From NCBI GenBank assembly GCA_031761405.1, contig JASEVX010000017.1, forward strand, positions 6,683,668-6,747,667: a DNA stretch of 64,000 nt, in the 5' to 3' direction. The stretch comes from Serripes groenlandicus. Taxonomy: Eukaryota > Mollusca > Bivalvia > Cardiida > Cardiidae. The notes under the pieces were generated by a model. It did not search any database, was not told the DNA's origin, and saw only the letters and a program-made list of their open reading frames with translations. Positions 10,501-20,535 of the stretch are shown piece after piece; within the stretch, counting starts at the first letter, position 1; each line of letters begins with the position of its first letter. A program made the translations under genes and the position numbers.

Positions 10501-13500
10501 TAGACAAGATATCATATCCATTAAAATATGAATTTGTGTGGTTCATTAAGGATTCAAAGAACTTTGTGTGTGGCTTTTTTTAGGATTCACAGAAGGTCAA
10601 TGTGAAGTTCTAACCCGAATTTTTGTAGATGTGATTAACGCAGCCTTAGAACATCAGACAAAGGTCATGGTCACTAAACCGCAACAGGTAAAACATAGTC
10701 CAGTCTTTTTTTGGGTCACGTAAACATTACAACAAGTTAAATTTAGACCGTTTGAAATGTTAACCCTTTCCCTCATACGACAATTCTGCAGCAGACGACT
10801 TTGAATGTATTTTGTCAAAACATGGAAAATCTCCATAATTGAATGGATAACCTATGACAAAAAGTGGAAAACATTGTGGCAAAAGGAGAAATTGCACGTT
10901 TTGTGCAATTTCTTCTTTTGTCACTATGTTTTCAAAAAGCCGTCTGCTGCAGAGGCGTCAGAAAGTGTCTATATGAGGGAAAGGGTTAAGACTAATATTG
11001 ATTGATTAACCCTTTCCAACAGACAATAAATGTGTAGCAGACAACCTTGAAATCTTCTAGACAAGAGCCAGAATCATCTGTATGAATGGAAGTTTATTTT
11101 CTGAATAGAAATGAAAACATGTTTGCTGCATATGTGTCCAAATTCATCCACAAGTGGAAAAGGATTGAAGAATGTGAAGCAGAATTTGAACATTTACATC
11201 CGAACAAAATAAAAAAACACATTTATGACACGTTTGCACAAGATGTTTTTTAAAAAATGGTGGCAAAAAGGAGAAGTTGCTCATTTCGATCTATTTCTTC
11301 ATTTGTAGTAATGTTTTCAACTCTATTAAAGCCTTTTTATTGGAAAAAGTACACATTGGCTATTCTTATCAAGATCTACACTGTTCACATATTGCTTGCA
11401 TAAGCTTGTTAGAAGATTCTGTCAACTTTTGCAGGTTCTGACATGACTGAGCTCAGGCACAGGCTGATCTGAACCGATAATACTGGTATTTACAATGGCC
11501 AACATCATGGCAACATGTACCTTTTCACACAAAATTATTATTTTTCACAACTTACATCATGTTCTTTGATAAATTCATACTGTATTTTGGGCCGGAGGCC
11601 TTGTATTACTGAATAAACTATTTGTATTTGTACACAAAAATGATCATGCTTAATATACATCTATTTATAGAGATGTTCAATATTTTTGTCTAGATGTTTG
11701 AAAAGTCGTCTGCTGCTGATTTGTAATTTGGAAAAGAGTTAAAGTTCTTTATAAACAAGAAATCCAAATATGGTCCCATCAGGAAATTGAACCATCTTAA
11801 CTTCTTTACCCTGAATCAGACAGCTCTGCAGTCGATCACTTGAAAACATTATAAATGAGAAATTTCATTGTTTAACAGGTGTGTATCAATTAAGTCTTTG
11901 CTATTTACGATAAATTGATATCTTTCTCAGAATGTCAGGTATTATGCTATCTTTATCAGAATGTCAGGTATTATGCTATCTTTCTCAGAGTGTCAGGTAT
12001 GATGCTATCTTTATCAGAATGTCAGGTCTTATGCTGTATTTCTCAGAATGTCTGGTATTATGCTATCTTTCTCTGATTGTCAGGTACTATGCTATCTTTA
12101 TCAGAATGTCAGGTCTTATGCTGTATTTCTTAGAATGTCTGGTATTATGCTATCTTTCTCTGATTGTCAGGTACTATGCTATCTTTATCAGAATGTCAGG
12201 TATGATGCTATCTTTCTCAGAATGTCAGGTACTATGCTATCTTTCTCAGATTGTCAGGTATTATGCTATCTTTCTCAGAATGTCAGGTATCATGCTATCT
12301 TTATCAGAATGTCAGGTATTATGCTAGCTTTCTCAGATTGTCAGGTACTATGCTATCTTTCTCAGATTGTCAGATATTATGCTTTCTTTATCAGAATGTC
12401 AAATAGTATGCTATCTTTCCCAGATTGTCAGATACTTTGCTATCTTTTTCAGCATGTCAGGTATGATGCTATCTTTCTCAGATTGTCAGATAGTATGCTA
12501 TCTTTTTCAGCATGTCAGGTATGATGCTATCTTTCTCAGATTGTCAGATAGTATGCTATCTTTCTCAGATTGTTTCGAAGCAGACGACTGTATTAATTTA
12601 ATATCAGGTAAACTGTTAACTTATAATTGTTTTAAATAGGAGATAATGGTACAACAGCTGCTATCCCAGATCAACTCTGTGAAGAAGGACATGGTTATAT
12701 TGGAGAAAAGTGAATTTACAATGATCAAAAATGATACAGATGTAGGTACTAGTTTCTGTTTTCCATAAACATTGATTATATTAACTGTTAATTAGTCCTT
12801 TTCCTGTTATGGATAAGTTTCGATAACCCAGCAGCACACAGCTTTTGAAATCTTTCAGAAAAGGATGGAATTTGCTCAAATTAATAAATTTATCCTTTTC
12901 AACTGTATATAATTGGAGTTAGCATAGTTATGCACTCAAGGGGCGATATGGTTGGTCAGTTTCATAAGATAAAGTGCCAAATATGGAGATTCTGAAAATA
13001 TAGACATTTTTGTGTAATTCCAAAATGGGGATGAAACAAAACCCCATTTTCCCTGATGTAGGTCAATCCAAGAACTTTAACAAAATATGTTCAAAGTCGT
13101 CTGCTGCAGAATTGTCATATAAGGGAAAGGGTTAAAGAAAACTCTTGTCTGGGCACCTAAAGTTACTAAATTTGTTAAGAAGATGCATCTTTAAAAGACG
13201 TTGTATCGCATACCAAGATGACCTCTTGTGACATTGACCGCGACTTATGACTCCATTTAAGTCTTTCCCACAAACAACAAATCTGCAGCAGACGACTTAG
13301 AATGTGTCTAGGCATGAATAAGGAATATTTCTAAATAAAAGAATAATAATTGAAACGAGTCAAAAACATTTTGACAACAGTAGTATTTGCTCATGATGAG
13401 CAATTTATACATTTGTAACAATGTTTTCAAATTTTTACTGCTGCCAATTCCTGGGAAAGGGTTATTCAGTTCAGCCTTGTCAGGGTTATTTCCCTTGCAA

Positions 13501-16500
13501 GTTAACCCTTTCCCACATACAACACATCTGCAGCAGACGTTTTTGAAAAAACACATTAGCAGTAATTATGAAAATCTCTTTAAATGAAAGTATGATAATT
13601 GAAAAGGGTTGAAAACATTGTGACAAATGGAGAAATTGCTCATCTTGATTTTTTTTTCAAAAGTTGCTGCTGCTGAGGTGTCATAAAGCATCTGTATATG
13701 GAAAAGGGTTAAGTCTTAAATGTATGTTACCTTTCTCCATTCCTCCAGAAACAAACAATAGTCATCAAAAACTTGGAGAGTAAGTTAGAAGATGAGATCA
13801 AAAAGTTGAAAGGTCAAGTTTTATTGGACATTAACCTGGAGAGGGGGCGAGCCACCCAAGGAGTAAGTATAGACGCTTTCTGATGCCTCTGCAGCAGACA
13901 GCTTTTTAAAAACAAACTGACAAAAGAAGAAATTGCTCAAAACGAGCAATTTTTCCTTTTGGCACAATGTTTTCCACTTTTAGTCCTTTCAATTATAGAG
14001 ATTTTCTATATTTTAACAAAATATTTCAAAGTCGTCTGCTGCAGAATTGTCATATGAGGGAAAGGGTTAACTAATATGATGTTATGGTGTTTAAATATAT
14101 GTATACTTTGAAAGCATCCAAGGGAAAAATAGATAGCTGTAATAGTGGAAATTTACCTTTGATACAGTGTTCAAAGCATTGTTGGAAAAAGAGTATTTCC
14201 TTTGTAGCTGTAATTTTCACAATTTTTTCAAAGTTTGTCTGTCTGTATCAGGAATTTTTTTAAAAACAAGCTACTTCTTTATTTTTCCTCTATAGTTTAA
14301 CCCTTTCCAACATATAGATGCATTTTGATGCATCAGTAGCTGACAAATTTTTAAATTTGAAAACATTATGGCAATAGTAGAAATGGCTCATAATTTTTTT
14401 TTTCAAAATTATTCAATAATCATGCTTTTATTTATACAGATTTTCCATAATTTCGGATAGAAGTTTTCCAAGTCTTCAGATTGTGTTTATGTGGAAAAAT
14501 GATTTTAAGTTGTTAAGAGCTTCAAAATGTTAAAGTTTTCCCATATAAAGAACATTTTCAAAAACCTTTTGGGAAATGGGGACTATTTTTTTCCAAGTAA
14601 TGTTTTTAACTCTGAACCAATATCAAACTTCCAACGGATACATGTGTTATATCATACCTCAGATGTTATCAGGTTAAATGGTCAACCATAAAATATTGAG
14701 TTGAGAACAGTGGCTCCAAAGGTTGATGGTTCGAACCCCGACTCGGCCATTTTATTCTTTCCAAGGGTTGATAAAAGTCATTTTGACTAGTATCATTCAT
14801 CTTCCACCAAAGTCGTCTATGTGGAAAAGTAGCCAGTTGCTTTGGAAGAATGTAATGTGCAAGAAAAACATGCTAAATGAACAGGCCGCAGTGATATAAC
14901 TGAAATACCATTGAAAAATGATCATATACTCCAATCAATTAGTCAAATGTCTATTCAAATATTCAAAATGCAATTCCTACACACTCCAGACAAGTAATTT
15001 GGATAGGTATCCAGGAAGTAGTGTGGGATTATCCATAAGCCCTTTCCCACAACAACACATCTGAAGCAGAAGACTTTGAGAACATCTGGACAAAATATAG
15101 TTCGAACATTTTTTTGGAAAGGGAGAATTTGCCTAAAACAAGCAGTTCGTTTTTGTTTCATAATTATTTCAAAAGTTGTTTGCTGCAGATGCATCAAAAT
15201 GCATCTGAAGGTGGGAACATTAATTGATTAAAGTTGTAAGATCATGATTCATAATCAACGTAAAATAATTAAGTTTAGAGCTAATGAAATATTTCAAAAT
15301 TAAGCAAAGAACTTTATTTCATTTCAGCATGCAGCAAATGAGAAGAATGTGACGAGCCTAGAGCACAAGATGGAAGTAGAGGTACGCTTTGTCTGTCTTA
15401 ACACTTTCCCTCTTATAAACTCTTTCTGACGCCTCTGCAGCAGACGGCTTTTTGAAAACATAGTGACAAAAGAAGAAATTGCACAAAATGTGCAATTTCT
15501 CCTTTTGCCACAATGTTTTCCACTTTTTGTCCTAGGTTATACTTTCAATTATGGAGACTTTCTATGTTTTGACAAAATACGTTCAAAGTCGTCTGTTGCA
15601 GAATTGTCGTATGAGGGAAAGGGTTAACACTTTCCCACTTGCAAACGCATTTTGACACAGCTGCAGCAGGCATATTAGTAAAACGAGACGAATAAAAGTT
15701 AACCTATGATAAAAAGTGGAAAACATTGTGGCAAAAGGAGAAATTGCACGTTTTGTGCAATTTCTTCTTTTATCACTATGTTTTCAAAAAGCCATCTGCT
15801 GCAGAGGCGTCAGAAAGCATCTATATGAGGGAAAGGGTTAAGAAAGCAATAAAGTAAAGTTAGAAATTGTTAATTTAGACCAATTTCGTTTTTCTGCATT
15901 TTATTTTTAAAATGCCATTCTATAAGGATAAAGATCAAATAGCTTTACACTTTCCCACCTGCAGATGCAATTCTGCAGCAGGAGATATGGGAGTGCATAG
16001 TGGTAAAAGGTGAAACTTCATAATTCACAATATTTTAATACCTTCATTTATAATAGAGAGTTTACATATTTTTGCTTAGATGTTTTGAAAGTCATCTGCT
16101 GCAGATTTGATATAGCTGGGAAAGGGTTAACTGTTACCAATATGTTTCTTTTTTCACAGCATGCAAATAATGCCACTGCCCTAAAAGAGCTGGAGAAGAA
16201 AATAGATCTCGGAGTTTCTACAAGTCAGACAGACCATGAGAAATTTAAAAGTCAGTTTTATTCAGGAATTGCAGGTAAATAGATATTTAACCCCTTTCTG
16301 ATAAATAACAAATCTGCAGCAGACGACTTTGAAAACATTGTGACAAAAGCCTGAAAAGTTTCCATAAAAGATAGCTTAATTGTTAAATAAAGTTGAAAAC
16401 ATTGTGTCTAAATGAGAAATTTCACCTTAGGCCGCAATGTTTTCAAAAGTCGTCTGCTGCTATTGCTTTGAAATGCTTCTGCAGGTGGGAAAGGGTAACA

Positions 16501-17953
16501 TACAACACATATATGTATATGTAGCAGACAACTTTTGATCATACTTTTATTTGTAGAGGTTTTCAATGTTTTTGTGTAGAGATTTTTAAAGTCGCCTGCT
16601 GCAGTTTTGTTGTATGTGGGAAAGGGTTAACATAATAATTACACATGTGGAAAAAGACCTGTCAGCGCATCTCTGCTAAGGATCCAAATGGAAACTGCTG
16701 ACCAGAAGTTTTCTTTAACCCTTTCACTCATATAGACGCTTTCTGACGCCTCTGCAGCAGACGGCTTTTTGAAAACATAGTGACAAAAGAAGAAATTGCA
16801 CAAAACGTGCAATTTCTCCTTTTGACACAATGTTTTCCACTTTTTGTCATAGGTTATCCATTCAATTATGGAGATTTTCTATGTTTTGACAAAATATGTT
16901 CAAAGTCGTCTTCTGCAGAATTGTCGTATAATGGAAAGGGTTAAGTGGTTCTGCACTGGTCTCAAATGTCTAACATTTTCTATATTCTTTGCTTTATTAA
17001 CCCTTTCCCTCATACGACAATTCTGCAGCAGATGACTTTGAACATATTTTGTTTAAAAATGGAAAATCTCTATAATTGAATGGATAACCTATGACTAAAA
17101 GTGGAATACATTGTGTCAAAAGGAGAAATTGCACGTTTTGTGCAATTTCTTCTTTTGTCACTATGTTTTCAAATAGTCGTCTGCTGCAGAGGCGTTAGAA
17201 AGCATCTATATGAGGGAAAGGGTTAACACTTTCCCTGGTGGAGACAGCAGTTGTAGCAGATGACCCTTGAAATAATTTTGGAAAAAAGAAAGGAGGATAT
17301 TTAATAGGATTGCAATATTGACCCAAATTTACACTGAATTTTAAAGATGAATTCTGGTGCCCAAGGAGTATTATCACCAAGATCAATGTAGTCCAGTATC
17401 TGTGAAAAAATTCAACTTGTTTAACCCTTTCCCTCATATAGATGCTTTCTGATGTCTCTTCAGCAGATGGCTTTTTGAAAACAGGGCAACAAAAGAAGAA
17501 ATTGCTCCAAATGAGCAATTTCTCCATTTGTCACCGTGTTTTCAACTCTATTCAATTATTGTACTTTCATTTAAAGGGAGTTTCCAATTTTGTTGAGGTA
17601 TGTTTGCAATGTCGTCTGCTGCAGAGGTGTCGTATGTGGGAAAAGGTTAAAAAATTATTTCTATTGTAGAAGCATTAGTAAAGAAAGTCGGACGCAATTT
17701 AACGATAAAAATATGATGATAAAAATCTCTTAAATTGAAAATATAAACTATAAAGATTATATTGCTCATTACATTTAGAAAGTCATCTGCTGCAGACATG
17801 TCAAGATGGTACTAATCTGTATTTTTTTCAGCTTCCATGGTGACGTTCATTGGTTTAGGGTTAGGTTGGTACCGGTTGTTTATTACAAGCTCCCCGAAGT
17901 CTTCATCTACACTACAACAAGTAGCAAATCCATCAACACTTCCTCCGAGTTAA
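7458..17953 (+). CDS. MCUR1/CCDC90B-like: CCDC90/MCUR1-like mitochondrial coiled-coil protein, eight exons, complete
   Basis: Joining 7458-7581, 8939-9073, 10584-10687, 12640-12741, 13749-13862, 15328-15381, 16160-16274 and 17832-17953 gives one 289-residue frame. Every junction is GT-AG and in phase. The order matches the family: a basic N-terminus without early acidic residues (1-40, mitochondrial presequence); the FYIDTLELSKVLHREGF head (72-88); the motif INSVKKDMVILEKSEF (about 132-147); a long coiled coil to about residue 245; and one C-terminal membrane segment (250-267, ending GWYRLF). Family members sit in the mitochondrial inner membrane. Vertebrate MCUR1 is linked to the calcium uniporter and complex IV assembly, and CCDC90B is its paralogue; which one this represents I cannot say. 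About 22 residues (Ser/Thr/Pro/Gln-rich) follow the membrane segment, where vertebrate proteins nearly end. No AATAAA is seen before the repeat starting 63 bp past the stop; one occurs at 19942. Confidence 0.87.
7757..8705 (+). mobile_element. Degenerate mariner-type transposon
   Basis: Terminal inverted repeats GGACATTCGAAAAGTTTTGA at 7760 and its near-complement at about 8678-8700 define a ~0.94-kb element next to TA dinucleotides. Plus-strand 8143-8394 reads FHDGRTCTQDKQRPGHPSVVDE and then GMTVKDIENLRSVGAA. This resembles the DGR-x-x-x-D-x-x-RPGRPS linker and second helix-turn-helix of mariner transposases. The catalytic part is missing or unreadable, so it is inactive. It lies in intron 1 of the CCDC90-like gene. 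Confidence 0.75.
8939..9073 (+). CDS. CCDC90-like exon 2
   Basis: Acceptor TTATTTTTCAG, donor GAAG|GTAAAC. Encodes the end of the variable region and FYIDTLELSKVLHREG, corresponding to the family's (L/F)YFDTHALVxxLExxGF head. It starts with two bases of a split codon, completed by exon 1 to AGT (Ser). Confidence 0.85.
9148..9334. mobile_element. Diverged TTAA MITE (intron 2)
   Basis: Starts TTAAACCCTTTCCCACC and ends GTGGAGTAGGGTTAA. The interior has lost most of the hairpin. Confidence 0.5.
9816..9970 (-). mobile_element. 5'-truncated TTAA MITE (intron 2)
   Basis: Starts at GTGGATAACCTATGACTAAA and runs to GAGGGAAAGGGTTAA. The central stem is TTGCAC-GTTTT-GTGCAA, the alternative pairing seen in many minus-oriented copies. 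A four-base duplication (ACTATGA) has expanded the right arm. Confidence 0.65.
10264..10493 (-). mobile_element. TTAA MITE, full length (230 bp), intron 2
   Basis: TTAACCCTTTCCCTCATACG to GTCTATATGAGGGAAAGGGTTAA, with central stem TTGCAC-GTTTT-GTGCAA. It lies 90 bp upstream of the exon 3 acceptor. Confidence 0.85.
10584..10687 (+). CDS. CCDC90-like exon 3
   Basis: Acceptor GGCTTTTTTTAG, donor CAACAG|GTAAAA. Reads GF-TEGQCEVLTRIFVDVINA-ALEHQTKVMVTKPQQ, the short helical region that leads into the coiled coil in this family. Confidence 0.85.
10760..10989 (-). mobile_element. TTAA MITE, full length (230 bp), intron 3
   Basis: Nearly identical to the copy at 10264, including the TTGCAC-GTTTT-GTGCAA stem. 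It begins 73 bp after the exon 3 donor. Confidence 0.85.
11919..12573 (+). repeat. 29-bp minisatellite, about 22 units (intron 3)
   Basis: Tandem units of the form AGAATGTCAGGTATTATGCT followed by ATCTTTCTC, spaced 29 bases (for example 11931 and 11960). Units drift between AGAATGTC and AGATTGTC and later CAGCATGTC. Long open frames across it (MSGIMLSLSECQ...) are by-products of the repeat. The array ends 67 bp before exon 4. Confidence 0.9.
12640..12741 (+). CDS. CCDC90-like exon 4 (signature exon)
   Basis: Acceptor TTTTAAATAG, donor CAGAT|GTAGGT, 102 bp in phase 0. Encodes INSVKKDMVILEKSEFTMIK, which matches the most conserved string of CCDC90/MCUR1 proteins (V-KKDM-ILEKSEF) almost residue for residue. 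This exon fixes the identification. Confidence 0.92.
13077..13134 (+). mobile_element. Solo right end of a TTAA MITE (intron 4)
   Basis: Only the right arm remains: ACAAAATATGTTCAAAGTCG ... GGGAAAGGGTTAA. Confidence 0.6.
13502..13711 (-). mobile_element. TTAA MITE, diverged (intron 4)
   Basis: TTAACCCTTTCCCACATACA to TATGGAAAAGGGTTAA with CTGCAGCAGACG near the left end. The central hairpin is disrupted by a T run. Confidence 0.65.
13749..13862 (+). CDS. CCDC90-like exon 5
   Basis: Acceptor CCATTCCTCCAG, donor CAAGGA|GTAAGT, 114 bp in phase 0. Encodes coiled-coil heptads ending in LLDINLERGRATQG, equivalent to the family's LDFNLEKSRVKE. The donor runs straight into a TTAA element. Confidence 0.88.
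13867..14070 (+). mobile_element. TTAA MITE truncated against a splice donor (intron 5)
   Basis: The copy lacks its left ~19 bases and starts at TATAGACGCTTTCTGATGCC, immediately after the GTAAG of the exon 5 donor. Its right end is intact (GAGGGAAAGGGTTAA). The central stem is TTGCTC-AAAAC-GAGCAA. Confidence 0.75.
14690..14945 (+). mobile_element. SINE, first family, 5'-truncated (intron 5)
   Basis: Keeps box B (GGTTCGAACCCCGACTCGGCC), the body words ATTTTGACTAGTATCATTC and GTGGAAAAGTAGCCAGTTGC, and an eroded tail CCAATCAATTAGTCAA. Box A is mostly gone. Confidence 0.65.
15035..15222 (-). mobile_element. Old TTAA MITE (intron 5)
   Basis: Left end AAGCCCTTTCCCACAACAAC, then CTGAAGCAGAAGACTTTGAG. 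Right end GGTGGGAACATTAATT. Both termini are mutated. Confidence 0.45.
15328..15381 (+). CDS. CCDC90-like exon 6
   Basis: Acceptor TTTCATTTCAG, donor GTAGAG|GTACGC, 54 bp in phase 0. Encodes HAANEKNVTSLEHKMEVE, two to three coiled-coil heptads corresponding to the ERK-LELRTEI region of vertebrate members. Confidence 0.8.
15398..15627 (+). mobile_element. TTAA MITE, full length (230 bp), intron 6
   Basis: Starts 17 bp after the exon 6 donor. Ends TTAACACTTTCCC and GAGGGAAAGGGTTAA. Central stem TTGCAC-AAAAT-GTGCAA. Its right TTAA is also the left TTAA of the next, degraded copy. Confidence 0.85.
15700..15840 (-). mobile_element. TTAA MITE right half (intron 6)
   Basis: From AACCTATGATAAAAAGTGGA to GAGGGAAAGGGTTAA, with stem TTGCAC-GTTTT-GTGCAA. 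The left portion at 15624-15700 is from a different, older copy. Confidence 0.65.
15946..16130 (-). mobile_element. Diverged TTAA MITE (intron 6)
   Basis: From ACACTTTCCCACCTGCAGAT to GCTGGGAAAGGGTTAA; ends 30 bp upstream of the exon 7 acceptor. Confidence 0.55.
16160..16274 (+). CDS. CCDC90-like exon 7
   Basis: Acceptor TTTTTTCACAG, donor GCAG|GTAAAT. Encodes HANNATALKELEKKIDLG and TDHEKFKSQFYSGIA. The latter aligns with the family's LESHKLDNIKYLAG just before the membrane segment. Ends one base into an Ala codon. Confidence 0.85.
16289..16498 (-). mobile_element. Diverged TTAA MITE (intron 7)
   Basis: From TTTAACCCCTTTCTG, with CTGCAGCAGACGACTTTG, to AGGTGGGAAAGGGTAAC. Starts about 15 bp after the exon 7 donor. 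A further solo right arm ends at 16630. Confidence 0.55.
16715..16944 (+). mobile_element. TTAA MITE, full length (230 bp), intron 7
   Basis: TTAACCCTTTCACTC to AATGGAAAGGGTTAA; central stem TTGCAC-AAAAC-GTGCAA. Confidence 0.82.
16997..17226 (-). mobile_element. TTAA MITE, full length (230 bp), intron 7
   Basis: TTAACCCTTTCCCTCATACG to GAGGGAAAGGGTTAA; central stem TTGCAC-GTTTT-GTGCAA. The right TTAA is followed directly by CACTTTCCC, the end of another degraded copy. Confidence 0.85.
17421..17650 (+). mobile_element. TTAA MITE, full length (230 bp), intron 7
   Basis: TTAACCCTTTCCCTCATATA to GTGGGAAAAGGTTAA; central stem TTGCTC-CAAAT-GAGCAA. Third 230-bp copy in intron 7. Confidence 0.82.
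17832..17953 (+). CDS. CCDC90-like exon 8 (membrane anchor and stop)
   Basis: Acceptor CTGTATTTTTTTCAG. Encodes ASMVTFIGLGLGWYRLFI, equivalent to AGSIFTCLTVALGFYRLWI at the C-terminus of vertebrate members, then a 22-residue Ser/Thr/Pro/Gln tail. Stop TAA at 17951. Confidence 0.88.
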
Positions 17954-18015
17954 CAGAGACTACTACAAAGTATTTTAGGTGTTACAATTTACCTTAACTA
18001 GATGTTGTTATTTTT

Positions 18016-19445
18016 AGCTCACCTGTGCACGAAGTGCTCAGGGTGAGTTATTGTGATCGCCCTATGTCCGGCGTTCGTCGTCCGTCGTCCGTCGTCCGTC
18101 AACATTTTCTCCTCTGTAACCGGTGGGTCAACTGGGATGAAACTTCACAGAAAGCATCCTCTCAATGTCCTCACCAGAATTCCTTAAAATTTTTGGGATC
18201 CATGCAGAATTCTGGTTTCCATGGCAACGAAATGAAAAAACTTCAAAATTCTTAAAAAATCTTCTCCTCCGAAAGTGTCAGGCCGATTTTCAAATTATTT
18301 TGTAGAAATGATCCTTGGGTGACCCTCTATCAGATTCCTTCAAGCCATGTTGATTGGTCGAAAAACATGGCCGCCAGGGGGGGGGGGGGGGCTATTTTGC
18401 CTTATATGGCTATAGTGCAAACTTAAAAAATCTTCTCCTCCAAAAGTGTCAGGCTGATTTTCAAATAATTTTGTAGAAATGTTCCTTGGGTGACCCTCTA
18501 TCAGATTCCTTCAAGCCATGTTGATTGGTTGAAAAACATGGCCGCCAGGGGGCGGGGCTATTTTGCCTTTTATGGTTATAGTGAAAACTTAAAAAATCTT
18601 CAACATCTTCTCCTCAGTAACCAGTGGCTCAATTGGGATGAAACTTCACAGAAAGCATCCTCTCAATGACCTCACCAGAATTCCTTCAAATTATTGGGAT
18701 CCATGCAGAATTCTGGTTTCCATGGCAACGCATCGAAAAAAACTTCAAAATTCTTCTCCTCCCAAATTGGTTGGCAGATTTTGAACTTATTTTGTAGAAA
18801 TGTTCCTTGGGTGACTCTCTATCAGATTCCTTGAAGCCATGTTGATTGGTCGAAAAACATGGTTGCCAGGGGGGCGGGGCTTTTTTGCCTTATACGGCTA
18901 TAGTGAAAACTTAAAAAATCTTCTCCTCCAAAAGTGTCAGGCTGATTTTCAAATAATTTTGTAGAAATGTTCCTTGGATGACCCTCTATCAGATTCCTTT
19001 AAGCCATGTTGATTGGTCAAAAATTATGGCCGCCAGGGGGGGCGGGGCTATTTTGCCTTATATAGCTATAGTGCAAACTTAAAAAATCTTCTTCTCCAAA
19101 AGTGTCAGGCCGATTTTCAAATAATTTTGTAGAAATGTTCCTTGGATGACCCTCTATCAGATTCCTTCAAGCCATGTTGATTGGTCAAAAAACATGGCCA
19201 CAAGGGGTCGGGGCTATTTTGCCTTTTATGGCTATAGTGAAAACTTAAAAAATCTTCTTCTCCAAAAGTGTCAGGCCGATTTTCAAATAATTTTGTAGAA
19301 ATGTTCCTAGGGTGACCCTCTATCAGATTCCTTCAAGCCAAGTCGATTGGTCGGAAACTATGTCCGCCAGATGGCGGGGCTTATATAGCTAAAGTGAAAA
19401 AAAAAATCAGGTGAGCGATTCCAGGGCCATCATGGCCCTCTTGTT
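18016..19445. mobile_element. Large repeat with AGCTCACCTG ends and internal ~170-bp units
   Basis: Bounded by AGCTCACCTG and CAGGTGAGC as inverted ends. The interior repeats a unit of about 170 bp at least five times; each begins near AATCTTCTCCTCCAAAAGTG and contains CATGGCCGCCAGGGGGCGGG. It encodes no protein I can see. Copies related by the CAGGTGAGCTAAA end occur at 41.5-41.9 and 52.2-52.6 kb. It starts only 63 bp after the stop codon of the CCDC90-like gene. Confidence 0.75.
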
Positions 19446-19509
19446 TAACAAATACCTTGTCAATTAGGGAACTTTTATTGTAAACATCCGGTAATGTGTT
19501 AATGTATGT

Positions 19510-19739
19510 TTAACCCTTTCCCTCATATAGACGCTTTCAGACGCCACTGCAGCAGACGGCTTTTTGAAAACATAGTGACAAAAGAAGAAATTGCTCAAAA
19601 CGAGCAATTTCTCCTTTTGACACTATGTTTTCCACTTTAAGTCATAGGTTATCCATTCAATTATAGAGATTTTCTATTTTTTGACAAAATATGTTCAAAG
19701 TCTTCTGCTGCAGTATTGTCATATGAGGGAAAGTGTTAA
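19510..19739 (+). mobile_element. TTAA MITE, full length (230 bp)
   Basis: TTAACCCTTTCCCTC to GAGGGAAAGTGTTAA; central stem TTGCTC-AAAAC-GAGCAA. Confidence 0.82.
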
Positions 19740-20535
19740 AAGATCCATTATTGTACAGAATATATTTTAAATTACCTGGTACTCTATATTATTGTAGCCA
19801 CTTTTGGTGTTTTGTTTTTTCAAATATATAAAATTATATTTAATTGATATACATTGCTATTTAATTTTTTATTTGACAACAGCAATTCATTTATTATATA
19901 AGAACTACCGGTTTTCCTTTTTATTGTGTTCAAGAAAATTTAATAAAATTGTGAAAAAAGATATTGTTTGGTTGTCTTGTATTACTTTTACCATTCCCCA
20001 CATGCAGACACATTTTGACACATTTATAGCAAGAAGAAAACTTTTAAAATATTTTGGCAAAATGAGAAATTTATAATGATGAGCAATAAATTTCTACTTT
20101 TACTACAATGTTTTCACTCTATTTAAAAAGAAATCTTCCAATTGTTCAGATTTTCTTAAGGAGATGTTTTAAAGTTGTCAACTGCAGATTTGTTGTTTGT
20201 TAGAAATGGGTAAATATTGCCTTTTTACCTCTGGTCTGCAGGACTTCAAAACCAGCAGAGACCAGATTAATTGGTACCTAAATGAATTATCATCAGGTCT
20301 TCCCTTATTCTACTCCAGGCATGCTATTGACCCATTGAACACAACTAACTAGGAAATCTTGTTAAATCTGAAAAAGGTAGAATTTAGTCACAACATTGAA
20401 GCATTAAGGGACAGGGAGAGATGACTCCATTTCCACAATAGGTTTATGCTCTCTTCATCATAGGCGTAAGCATTTGTCTGTTTTCTATATAAATCACTGA
20501 AGTACTCATGCCAAAACATAGCCTCTATGTAATGT

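Noticed and set aside
11932..12639. Overlapping frames MSGIMLSLSECQVLC...
   Set aside because: Translations of the 29-bp minisatellite within intron 3; three similar frames overlap.
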